DNA of 64,000 nt from G016756615 sp050958605. Its GTDB lineage: Bacteria > Pseudomonadota > Alphaproteobacteria > Rhizobiales > Rhizobiaceae. The stretch is taken from the NCBI RefSeq assembly GCF_050958605.1, contig NZ_JBJHDO010000007.1, forward strand, positions 299,377 to 363,376, in the 5' to 3' direction. The notes under the pieces are model-generated. The model did not search any database and had not been told where the DNA came from. It was given only the letters and a program-made list of their open reading frames with translations. This document shows positions 48,234-56,058 of the stretch, one piece after another. Every line of letters begins with the position of its first letter. The stretch's first letter is position 1. The position numbers were made by a program, and so were the translations under genes.

Positions 48234-48872
48234 TCAGGTGCGCGCGCCGTCCGGCGCCGGGATGCCGAGACCGGCCACGATGAAATCGAAGATCGCCTGT
48301 TCGGACTCCTGCCGGTTCGAATGAAGGGACAGGTCCCACCATCTCAGCGCGACGATAGCCGGCACAAAGGAAATCAGGTTCGCCGCGATGCGCGTGTTCG
48401 GCTGCCGCAGCGGGCGGCCGGTCGCCACATAGTCATCCAGAAGCTCCTGGAATTGGCGGATGAAGCGGGCGACCGCCTTAAGCACCAGCTTACGGTCGCC
48501 TTTCCCGAGCGCATGAACCTCGTTGTAGAGCAGGACGAGCTCGTCGCGGTGGTCGAACATGATCGCCATGATCGAACGCAACGCGCCGATCACCCTTTCG
48601 TAGGGATCCGACCTCTCCCGGACGACCTTCTCGACACTTTCGACATACAGGCCGACCAGATGCTCGCAGACGAGGTAGAGGATGTCGTCCTTGGTGCGCA
48701 CGTAATTGTAGATGTTGCTCTGCGTGACGCCCGATTCCTGTGCGATGGCGCGCGTCGTCGCGCCATGGAAGCCGCTGCGCCGGAACACCGTGATCGCGGC
48801 CTGCAGTATCCGTTCGCGCGTCTCGCTGACGCGTCCGCTATCTTGCACCTGGGCATCGATCGATCGCTGCAC
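48234..48872 (-). CDS. TetR-family regulator of the TRAP/CoA operon
   Basis: A 212-residue TetR regulator. The DNA-binding domain covers about residues 18-65 (FHGATTRAIAQESGVTQSNIYNYVRTKDDIL), followed by a helical TetR_C-type ligand domain. It is the first gene of the leftward run of 14 genes down to 34881. Two identical 16-bp palindromes lie 39-78 bp before its start, so it probably represses itself and the whole operon until the imported acid or its CoA ester appears. Its DNA-binding half has a decayed copy at 34481-34653. Confidence 0.9.
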   Translation of the reverse strand: MQRSIDAQVQDSGRVSETRERILQAAITVFRRSGFHGATTRAIAQESGVTQSNIYNYVRTKDDILYLVCEHLVGLYVESVEKVVRERSDPYERVIGALRSIMAIMFDHRDELVLLYNEVHALGKGDRKLVLKAVARFIRQFQELLDDYVATGRPLRQPNTRIAANLISFVPAIVALRWWDLSLHSNRQESEQAIFDFIVAGLGIPAPDGART

Positions 48873-48910
48873 TGTCGGCTCCTCCCGGCAGGGACCGGCC
48901 CCTTTCCGGG

Positions 48911-48950
48911 CTGATCACGTGATCAGACGGCTATCTGATCACGTGATCAG
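48911..48950. promoter_or_regulatory. Twin 16-bp palindromic TetR operators
   Basis: CTGATCACGTGATCAG occurs twice, at 48911-48926 and 48935-48950, both perfect palindromes 24 bp apart start to start. They precede the TetR gene at 48872 and, on the far side, follow the LysR gene that ends at 49026. Spacing of just over two helical turns puts both on the same DNA face. Confidence 0.75.
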
Positions 48951-49025
48951 AGTCAAAGGTGCCGCGTTCGCGATTGCTGAAGATCCCTTATCGCTCAGCG
49001 GAACGCCGGAGGATTTTCGCAGGAG

Positions 49026-49934
49026 TCAATCCGTCTGGGAGGGGCCCGCCACCAGATGTCGGATGAGTTCGCGAGCGAAGCTCGGCAGCTCCTCCAGCCG
49101 CCTCACGCAGATCTTGAGTTCGCGAACCGCCCATTCGTTGGACAGCTCGACGACGTGGATGGCGTGGCTCCGCTTCATGCGCCGGGCGACAGATCCGGGA
49201 AGGATGCCGACGCCGACGCCGGCTTCGACCATGCGGCACATGGTGTCGAAACCGGAAACCTGGATGCGGGTGTCGAGGCTGACGCCCAGCTCCGCGACGA
49301 TGTTCTCCATGAAACCATGGATGGCGCTGCCACGCTGCAGCGACACAAAGCTCTGGCCGGCAGCTTCGGAGAAGTCGATCCGGTCTCGTCCGACGAACGG
49401 GTGGTCGGCAGTCACCGCCATCACGAGCCGGTCCTGCTGATAGGGAATGACTTCGAGTTCGTCCGTCCGGATGCTGCCCGCCAGAATGCCGATGTCCACT
49501 GTGCCGTCGGCCACCGCCCGGGCGATCTCCGGGCTCAGTCTCTCCTCCAGCTCGATGTCCACCTGGGGATGCGCGGCGAGAAACGATCCGAGCGCCGCCG
49601 GGAGAATCTCGGCGATGGCGGTCGTGTTGGCGAAGATACGGACACGGCCCTTCAGCCCTTGCGAGAAGATCTGCATGTCGCCGTGCAGCCGCTCGAGGTC
49701 GCGGAAGACGCGACGCGCGTGGACGAGCAGCGCGTCGCCGGCCGGTGTCAGCCGTACGCCCAGCGAGCTTCGGATGAACAGCGGCGCGCCGAGCGCTTCC
49801 TCGAGGCCCTTGACGCGCATCGAGGCCGCCCCCACGGAAAGGTGGACGTGCTCGGCACCGCGCGTCAGATTGCCTGCTTCGGCAATACTGATGAAGAGGC
49901 GAAGATCGATGAGATCGTAACGGAGGCTGGCCAT
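49026..49934 (-). CDS. LysR-family transcriptional regulator
   Basis: A 302-residue regulator. The N-terminal HTH domain (about 1-65) contains LRLFISIAEAGNLTRGAEHVHLSVGAASMRVKGLEEALG. The LysR substrate domain follows (GRVRIFANTTAIAEILP, TADHPFVGRDRI). The ATG at 49934 was chosen because it starts the conserved domain and has GAAGG upstream; the open frame extends further. It is divergent from the MmgE/PrpD operon across 119 bp and most probably controls it. No clear T-N11-A box was found. Confidence 0.9.
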   Translation of the reverse strand: MASLRYDLIDLRLFISIAEAGNLTRGAEHVHLSVGAASMRVKGLEEALGAPLFIRSSLGVRLTPAGDALLVHARRVFRDLERLHGDMQIFSQGLKGRVRIFANTTAIAEILPAALGSFLAAHPQVDIELEERLSPEIARAVADGTVDIGILAGSIRTDELEVIPYQQDRLVMAVTADHPFVGRDRIDFSEAAGQSFVSLQRGSAIHGFMENIVAELGVSLDTRIQVSGFDTMCRMVEAGVGVGILPGSVARRMKRSHAIHVVELSNEWAVRELKICVRRLEELPSFARELIRHLVAGPSQTD

Positions 49935-50053
49935 GGGACCTTCGGGGCTGTTCGCGTCGGCTGAACGCTGCCTTTCCGAATAACGAATTGCAGCCCCGCG
50001 CACCACATGCTGCATAGCCCCCCATACAATAATTCGCCGCAGGACGATTTCCG

Positions 50054-51421
50054 ATGGGTCAGGACATGACGAACCTCCCGAGCGCCACATTGGCCGCTTT
50101 CGCCGCGGAACTGAGCCACGCCCACATACCCGAGGAGGTCATGGCCCGCGCCGAAGATCTCTTCGTCGACTGGCTCGGTTCCGCCCTGGCGGGGAAGTTC
50201 GCGGAGCCGGTACAGACCATCGCCGCCTTTGCCCGTCGCATGGGGCCGGCGGACGGCCCGAGCGAGGTGCTCATGGATCGTTCTTCCACCTCCCCCTTCT
50301 TCGCGGCGCTCGTCAACGGCGCGGCATCGCATGTGGCCGAACAGGACGACGTCCACAACGGGTCGGTCTTTCATCCGGCGGCGGTGGTCTTCCCCGCGAC
50401 GCTCGCCGTCGCGCAGGAGATCGGCGCGTCCGGCAAGGAGTTCCTGGCGGCAAGCGTCGCCGGCTACGAGGTCGGAATCCGCGTGGGCGAGTTCCTCGGC
50501 CGGTCGCACTACAAGATCTTCCACACGACAGGCACGGCGGGCGCCGTGGCTGCCGCGGCTGGGGCAGGCCGGCTGCTGCGTCTTTCGCCCGAGCGCATGC
50601 TCCACGCCTTCGGCTCTGCCGGCACGCAGGCGGCAGGCCTCTGGGAGTTCCTGCGCGACGCCGCGGACTCGAAGCCTCTCCACACAGCAAAGGCAGCGGC
50701 CAACGGCCTGATCTCGGCCTATCTCGCCAAGGATGGATTCACCGGCGCCCGGCGTATCCTCGAAGGATTGCAGGGCATGGCCGCCGGCATGTCGAGCGAT
50801 GCCGATCCCGCGAAGCTGACCGACGGGCTCGGCACGCGCTGGGCGACCGCCGAGACGTCGTTCAAATATCACGCCTCCTGCCGCCACACCCACCCGGCTG
50901 CAGACGCCTTGCAGAAGGCGATGCGGGAGAACGGCCTGAAGGCGGGCGAGATCGAGAGCGTCGTCACGCGGGTGCATCAGGGCGCGATCGATGTGCTGGG
51001 CCCCGTGACCGACCCGTCGACCGTCCACCAGGCGAAGTTCTCGATGGGAACCACCCTCGGCCTGATCGCCGTCTACGGCAAGGCCGGCATGGTCGAGTTC
51101 GAGCAGGGCTTCCGCAAGCCGGAGGTGATCGATTTCCGCGATCGCGTTTCGATGGAGCTCGACCCGGAGGTCGACACCGCTTATCCGGCCCGCTGGATCG
51201 GCAAGGCCACTGTCTCGACCCGCGACGGGCGCAGCATCGACGTGCGCGTCGACGAGCCGAAGGGGGATCCGGGCAACACCCTTTCGCGCCCCGAGATCGA
51301 AGCGAAGGTGACCGGCCTCGCAATCTACGGCAACGCGGCCGACGAGTCGGAGATGCAGCGCCTGCTGCCCCGCCTTTGGTCGGTCGGCGAACGCAATTCT
51401 ATCGGCCGGCTGATGGCCTGA
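50054..51421 (+). CDS. MmgE/PrpD-family protein
   Basis: A 455-residue enzyme of the MmgE/PrpD family, which includes 2-methylcitrate dehydratase and cis-aconitate (itaconate-forming) decarboxylase. Landmarks are the all-helical start (DLFVDWLGSALAG), SHVAEQDDVHNGSVFHPAAVVFPA, AGTQAAGLWEF and FKYHASCRHTHPAADAL. The last corresponds to the substrate-binding region. Its reaction is likely dehydration or decarboxylation of a branched carboxylic acid. It is first in a four-gene rightward operon facing the LysR regulator. Confidence 0.88.
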   Translation: MGQDMTNLPSATLAAFAAELSHAHIPEEVMARAEDLFVDWLGSALAGKFAEPVQTIAAFARRMGPADGPSEVLMDRSSTSPFFAALVNGAASHVAEQDDVHNGSVFHPAAVVFPATLAVAQEIGASGKEFLAASVAGYEVGIRVGEFLGRSHYKIFHTTGTAGAVAAAAGAGRLLRLSPERMLHAFGSAGTQAAGLWEFLRDAADSKPLHTAKAAANGLISAYLAKDGFTGARRILEGLQGMAAGMSSDADPAKLTDGLGTRWATAETSFKYHASCRHTHPAADALQKAMRENGLKAGEIESVVTRVHQGAIDVLGPVTDPSTVHQAKFSMGTTLGLIAVYGKAGMVEFEQGFRKPEVIDFRDRVSMELDPEVDTAYPARWIGKATVSTRDGRSIDVRVDEPKGDPGNTLSRPEIEAKVTGLAIYGNAADESEMQRLLPRLWSVGERNSIGRLMA

Positions 51422-51464
51422 CCGCAGACCGGGCCGCCCACGACGCATTGACAGGAATAAGCGT

Positions 51465-52637
51465 ATGGAACTGAAGGATCTCCCGCAGGGGGAAGAGATT
51501 GCGCAGATCAGGCAGAGCGTCCGCAAGCTCTGCGAGGCCTTTCCGGCGGAATACTGGCGCGCGCTCGATCGTGACAACGCCTATCCGACCAACTTCGTCA
51601 ATGCACTCTCCGAAGCCGGCTATCTTTCGGTGCTGATCCCTGAGGAATTCGGCGGGTCCGGCTTGCCTCTTTCGGCCGCCGCTGCGATCCTCGAGGAGGT
51701 CCAGCGCGCCGGCGCCAACGGCGCAGCCTGCCATGCGCAGATGTATATCATGGGCGCGCTGCTGCGGCACGGCAACCAGTCGCAGAAGGAACAGTATTTG
51801 CCGAAGATTGCCTCGGGCGAACTCCGGCTCCAGGCCTTCGGCGTGACCGAGCCGACCAGCGGCACCGACACGAGTTCCATCAAGACCTTTGCGAAGCGCG
51901 ATGGCGACCACTACGTCGTCAACGGCCAGAAGGTGTGGACGTCGCGGGCCGAGCATTCCGACCTGATGCTGCTTCTTGCCCGCACCACGCCGAAGGATCA
52001 GGCCGCCAAGCGGACAGACGGGCTCTCGGTGTTCATCGTCGACATGCGCGAGGCGCTGAAGGCAGGCATGACGATCAAGCCGATCCGCACGATGATGAAC
52101 CACTCGACCACCGAAGTGTTCTTCGAGGACGTGCGCATCCCGGCGGAGAACCTGATCGGCGAGGAAGGCAAGGGCTTCCGCTACATCCTCTCCGGCATGA
52201 ACGCGGAGCGCATCCTGATCGCCGCCGAATGCGTGGGCGACGCCAAGTGGTTCATCGAGAAGGCGTCTGCCTATGCCGGAGAGCGCAACGTGTTCGGCCG
52301 GCCCATCGGCCAGAACCAGGGCATTCAGTTCCCGATCGCGCGATCCTATGCGCAGATGCGGGCAGCCGAATTGATGGTGCACCAGGCGGCCTCGCTCTTC
52401 GAGGCGGGGCAGGATTGCGGCGAGCAGGCCAACATGGCCAAGATGCTGGCCGCCGAAGCCTCGTGGGCGGCGGCGGAGGCCTGCGTGCAGACGCATGGCG
52501 GCTTCGCCTTCGCCGAGGAGTACGACGTGGAACGTAAGTTCCGTGAAACCCGGCTTTATCAGGTCGCGCCGATTTCGACCAATCTGATCCTCAGCTACAT
52601 CTCGGAGCATGTGCTGCGCATGCCCCGTTCCTACTGA
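51465..52637 (+). CDS. Acyl-CoA dehydrogenase with atypical catalytic position
   Basis: A 390-residue FAD enzyme with standard acyl-CoA dehydrogenase domains. FAD/substrate motifs are AFGVTEPTSGTDTSS (about 124-138) and VWTSRAEHSDL, and the helix 4/5 core AVQTHGGFAF-like region is VQTHGGFAFAEEY. The usual C-terminal catalytic Glu (YEGT in medium-chain enzymes) is replaced by YQVAP with Gln366. A Glu (Glu248 in GMNAERILIA) occupies the helix position used by isovaleryl-CoA and long-chain enzymes. It probably acts on a branched or dicarboxylic acyl-CoA. It starts 43 bp after the MmgE/PrpD gene. Confidence 0.88.
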   Translation: MELKDLPQGEEIAQIRQSVRKLCEAFPAEYWRALDRDNAYPTNFVNALSEAGYLSVLIPEEFGGSGLPLSAAAAILEEVQRAGANGAACHAQMYIMGALLRHGNQSQKEQYLPKIASGELRLQAFGVTEPTSGTDTSSIKTFAKRDGDHYVVNGQKVWTSRAEHSDLMLLLARTTPKDQAAKRTDGLSVFIVDMREALKAGMTIKPIRTMMNHSTTEVFFEDVRIPAENLIGEEGKGFRYILSGMNAERILIAAECVGDAKWFIEKASAYAGERNVFGRPIGQNQGIQFPIARSYAQMRAAELMVHQAASLFEAGQDCGEQANMAKMLAAEASWAAAEACVQTHGGFAFAEEYDVERKFRETRLYQVAPISTNLILSYISEHVLRMPRSY

Positions 52638-52647
52638 GGACCTGTCG

Positions 52648-53766
52648 ATGCTTCCGCTTGACGGACTTCTCGTCATCGCCATCGAGCAGGCGGTTGCCGC
52701 CCCCACCTGCACGGTTCGGCTTGCCGACGCGGGAGCCCGCGTCATCAAGATCGAGCGTGCCGAAGGCGAGACCGCCCGCCATTACGACAAGGCGGTCCAC
52801 GGCACGAGCGCCTATTTCGCCTGGCTCAACCGCGGCAAGGAAAGCGCCGTCCTTGACATCAAGGACGAGACCGACCGCGCGCTCGTCGAGCGCATGGTGG
52901 CCGGAGCCGACGTGTTCGTGCAGAACCTCGCGCCCGGAGCGGCATCTCGCCTCGGCCTTGGCGCGAAGGAACTCGTCGCGCGCTACCCGCGGATCATCGC
53001 GGTCGACATCGTCGGCTACCGGCAGGACACCAGCTATCGCGACATGCGGGCCTACGACATGCTGATCCAGGCCGAGTCCGGCATCTGCGCCGTCACCGGC
53101 ACAGCCGACACGCCTGTCAAGGTGGGGGTGTCGCTCGCCGACGTGTCGACCGGAATGAATGCGCATGCGGCGATCCTCGAGGCGCTGATAGAGCGCGGCA
53201 TCACCGGGCGCGGCAAGGCGATCGAGATCGCTATGTTCGACGCCATGGCCGACCTGATGAGCGTGCCCCTACTCCATCACGTCTATGGCGGACGCGAGAC
53301 GCCGCGCACGGGGCTCGCCCACGCCTCGATCTTCCCCTATGGGCGCGTGTCGTGCAAAGACGGCGACGTGGTCATCGTCGTCCAGAATCCCGGCGAATGG
53401 CGGAGGCTATGCGAGGGCGTCCTGCAACGTGCCGATCTCGTTGCCGATCCGCGCTTTGCCGACAACCCGTCTCGGGTGAAGAACAGGGCGGAGCTGTCGG
53501 CCATCCTTGCCGGCGTCTTCGCCGGCCTGACCCGGTCGCAGGCGATCGAGCGGCTGGAGAAGAATGCGCTGGCGTGGTCGAGCGTGTCCACCGTCGCGGA
53601 TCTGGCACGGCATCCGGCTCTCGCCAGGCTGGCGCTCGACGTGCCCGGCGCCGCCTTCGAAGGCGTGGCATCGCCGGTCCGGCGGCATGTGAAGGGCGGC
53701 CCGGTCCCCCCACTCGGCGAGCACACCGACGCAATCCGCGCCGAATTCCCGGAGGTCGCCGAATGA
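52648..53766 (+). CDS. Class III CoA-transferase (CaiB/BaiF/formyl-CoA transferase family)
   Basis: A 372-residue member of family III CoA-transferases. The N-terminal VIAIEQAVAAPTCTVRLADAGARVIKIE pattern is typical, and the catalytic Asp is in RAYDMLIQAESG (Asp137). Such enzymes move CoA between dicarboxylic acids without free intermediates; mesaconyl-, itaconyl- and succinyl-CoA enzymes are known. The start at 52648 follows the dehydrogenase by 10 bp and its stop overlaps the hydratase start (ATGA). Coupled genes and family suggest CoA loading of the acid metabolised here. Confidence 0.9.
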   Translation: MLPLDGLLVIAIEQAVAAPTCTVRLADAGARVIKIERAEGETARHYDKAVHGTSAYFAWLNRGKESAVLDIKDETDRALVERMVAGADVFVQNLAPGAASRLGLGAKELVARYPRIIAVDIVGYRQDTSYRDMRAYDMLIQAESGICAVTGTADTPVKVGVSLADVSTGMNAHAAILEALIERGITGRGKAIEIAMFDAMADLMSVPLLHHVYGGRETPRTGLAHASIFPYGRVSCKDGDVVIVVQNPGEWRRLCEGVLQRADLVADPRFADNPSRVKNRAELSAILAGVFAGLTRSQAIERLEKNALAWSSVSTVADLARHPALARLALDVPGAAFEGVASPVRRHVKGGPVPPLGEHTDAIRAEFPEVAE

Positions 53767-54614
53767 ACGATAAAGAAGTCGCTCACCTTCGCGAGTGGAT
53801 TGGCCGCGAGGAGCAGGCCTGCGAATTGCTGACGCCCACCCTGGTCGAGCGCTTCGAAGCGACGCTCGGTCGGCAACTGACGCGGATTGCGGACGAGGCG
53901 CCGGTGGCCATCCACTGGTGCCTTCATCAGCCAGCGGTCGCGCCGGATGGACTGGGACGGGACGGACATCCCGCGCGTGGCGGCTTCCTGCCGCCGGTGC
54001 CGCTGCCCAGGCGCATGTGGGCGGGTGGCGAACTCTCCTTCCTCGCGCCGCTGCGTGTCGGCGATGAGGTGACGCGCATCTCGCGCATCGCCGACGTCGC
54101 CCACAAGCAGGGCCGCACCGGCGAACTCGTGTTCGTCACCGTCGAGCACGAGGTTCGTTCCGGCGGGCTGCTCGCCATCCGGGAGCGTCAGGACATCGTC
54201 TATCGTGCGATGGAGACTGGGGCCTCCACGCCGGTGCCGGCCACCGCCGAGCCGCACCCGGCCGATCATTCGGAGCAGGTCGAGGCGACGACTACGCTGC
54301 TCTTCCGCTACTCGGCCCTAACCTTCAACGGCCACCGCATCCACTACGACCTCGACTATGCGCGCGATGAAGAAGGCTATGCCGGCCTCGTCGTCCACGG
54401 CCCATTGCAGGCGACGCTGCTCCTGCATCTCGCATTGCGCGTGAAGGGCGCCACGCCCGCCCGTTTCGCCTACCGGGGCGTTGCGCCCCTCATTCTTGGC
54501 CGCGCCTTCAGCGTCAACGCAGTGAAAACCCCGGAGGGCTTTGACCTCTGGACGGCCGGCGAGGACGGCATCACCCGCATGCGCGGCGTCGCGCAATTCC
54601 CCGCAGCCGATTGA
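53763..54614 (+). CDS. Hot-dog fold enoyl-CoA hydratase, mesaconyl-/itaconyl-CoA hydratase-like
   Basis: A 283-residue double hot-dog protein of the FAS1-like dehydratase/HTD2 group. The N-terminal part holds GGFLPPVPLPRRMWAGGEL. The C-terminal part holds the active-site signature FNGHRIHYDLDYARDEEGYAGLVVHGPLQA. Close relatives hydrate mesaconyl-C4-CoA or itaconyl-CoA to citramalyl-CoA. It starts inside the CoA-transferase stop. Last gene of the LysR-linked operon. In the following gap (54615-54829) I see nothing certain. Confidence 0.87.
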   Translation: MNDKEVAHLREWIGREEQACELLTPTLVERFEATLGRQLTRIADEAPVAIHWCLHQPAVAPDGLGRDGHPARGGFLPPVPLPRRMWAGGELSFLAPLRVGDEVTRISRIADVAHKQGRTGELVFVTVEHEVRSGGLLAIRERQDIVYRAMETGASTPVPATAEPHPADHSEQVEATTTLLFRYSALTFNGHRIHYDLDYARDEEGYAGLVVHGPLQATLLLHLALRVKGATPARFAYRGVAPLILGRAFSVNAVKTPEGFDLWTAGEDGITRMRGVAQFPAAD

Positions 54615-54829
54615 AGAGGAGTTGCCGGAGGTGGTTCCGCGAGGTATCCGCTATCTCGACCTTCGGGCCTAAAGCTCTCTTCCTCTCGGCCCCACTGCGC
54701 CATCCGGTGGGCCATCCGGCTTTTTTCAACGCTCCTCCGCCCTATCATGACGCTGGATACAGCGGTGACGCGTGGCATCACTGGCGCAAGCGAACGCCCC
54801 TACACTTCGGCCCGGCATCCGATCGGGGA

Positions 54830-55978
54830 TCAGTAGAGCTTGCCGCGCGCCGTTACCGGCCAGACGGTCTCGACCCGGTCTCCACGGATCCCGACATACC
54901 AATCGTAGAGATTGCAGGTGGGATCGCAATGGCCGGGGATCAGCTGCAGGCGCTGGCTGATCCTCAGTCGCCCAAGAGGGTCGTCCAATTGGCAATGCTC
55001 ATCTGAAAGCCCCTTGCAGCTTACCCCGTCCAGGCTGTGGACGGCCGGCAGGCCGCTGTCCACAGCGAGCGCCTTCAGCCCCGCATCCGTCACGGCACGG
55101 CCCGAAGCGAGGCTCATGACGGAGGTCAGCACGAACAGCGCATGCTCGAAGCCCGCATCCGGTCCGAGCACGCGGCGATAGTCGGCATCCATGAAGATGT
55201 AGGAGCCGCACTGCAACTCGTTCCACACGCCGCTGGCCGCTTCGTGCCTGTAGGTGCCTGTCCCGGCACCGCCGACGATCTCGCAGGTCAGTCCGGCAGC
55301 GGCGATCATCTCGACGGTCTGGCGGGTCAACGCCTCGGCGGAGACGATCGCGCACCGGCGCTCGGCCTCGGTCGCCAGATGCTGGGCACGCCCGTGATAG
55401 GCTTGAATGCCTGCGAAGCGAAGGCCTGGCGCGGCAGCGATGGCCAGTGCCAGGTCGCGGGCAGGAAGGCCGGGGGCGATGCCGCAGCGCCCGGCGCCGC
55501 AATCTATCTCGACCAGGACCTCCAGGGTCACGCCGGCACCCCTCGCGGCCGAGGAAAGATCGGCCACGGCTTCCGGATCGTCGGCGCAGACGATGATCCG
55601 CGCGCGCTTGGCCAGCCGCGCGAGCCGATCCAGCTTCGCGGGGTCGCGCACCTCGTTGGCCACCAGAATGTCGGTTATCCCGGCGCGCACCATCGCCTCG
55701 GCTTCGGACACTTTCTGGCAGCAGATCCCGCAGGCCCCGCCGCGCTCCATCTGCAGCCGCGCGATGTCGGCGGATTTGTGGGTCTTGGCGTGGGCGCGCA
55801 GGCGAACGCCACGCTCCGTCACGAACCGGCGCATCCGTTCGAGGTTTCGCTCCAGCGCGTCGAGATCGATCAGTAGCGCCGGCGTCTGGACTTCGTGTAA
55901 AGCCATCCCCGGCAAGGCGGGAACGTCGAAGCCCGGCTCGGCATCGCGCAGAGACAAATCTTGGATCAAGGTGTTCAC
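54830..55978 (-). CDS. DSD1-type PLP enzyme (D-threonine/3-hydroxyaspartate aldolase or D-serine dehydratase family)
   Basis: A 382-residue enzyme with the alanine-racemase-type TIM barrel. The PLP Lys lies in LRAHAKTHKS (about 62-71), then YHGRAQHL. The C-terminal metal motif PGHCDPTCNLYD is characteristic of D-threonine aldolase and D-threo-3-hydroxyaspartate lyases. It would split or dehydrate a hydroxy amino acid, with PLP and a divalent metal. Other beta-hydroxyaspartate cycle genes are not beside it. Divergent from a ROK regulator by 80 bp. Exact substrate is open. Confidence 0.87.
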   Translation of the reverse strand: MNTLIQDLSLRDAEPGFDVPALPGMALHEVQTPALLIDLDALERNLERMRRFVTERGVRLRAHAKTHKSADIARLQMERGGACGICCQKVSEAEAMVRAGITDILVANEVRDPAKLDRLARLAKRARIIVCADDPEAVADLSSAARGAGVTLEVLVEIDCGAGRCGIAPGLPARDLALAIAAAPGLRFAGIQAYHGRAQHLATEAERRCAIVSAEALTRQTVEMIAAAGLTCEIVGGAGTGTYRHEAASGVWNELQCGSYIFMDADYRRVLGPDAGFEHALFVLTSVMSLASGRAVTDAGLKALAVDSGLPAVHSLDGVSCKGLSDEHCQLDDPLGRLRISQRLQLIPGHCDPTCNLYDWYVGIRGDRVETVWPVTARGKLY

Positions 55979-56058
55979 CGAAATCTCCTTCGCGCTTGAG
56001 CTATGCCTTGCCTGGCGGCATTAACGCAACATATTTTGTAAGGCATTGGAACAATATA

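Noticed and set aside
54690..54730. Possible terminator (GCCATCCGG repeats then a T-run) after the hydratase gene
   Set aside because: The GCCATCCGG units are direct, not inverted, so no stable stem forms before the T-run.
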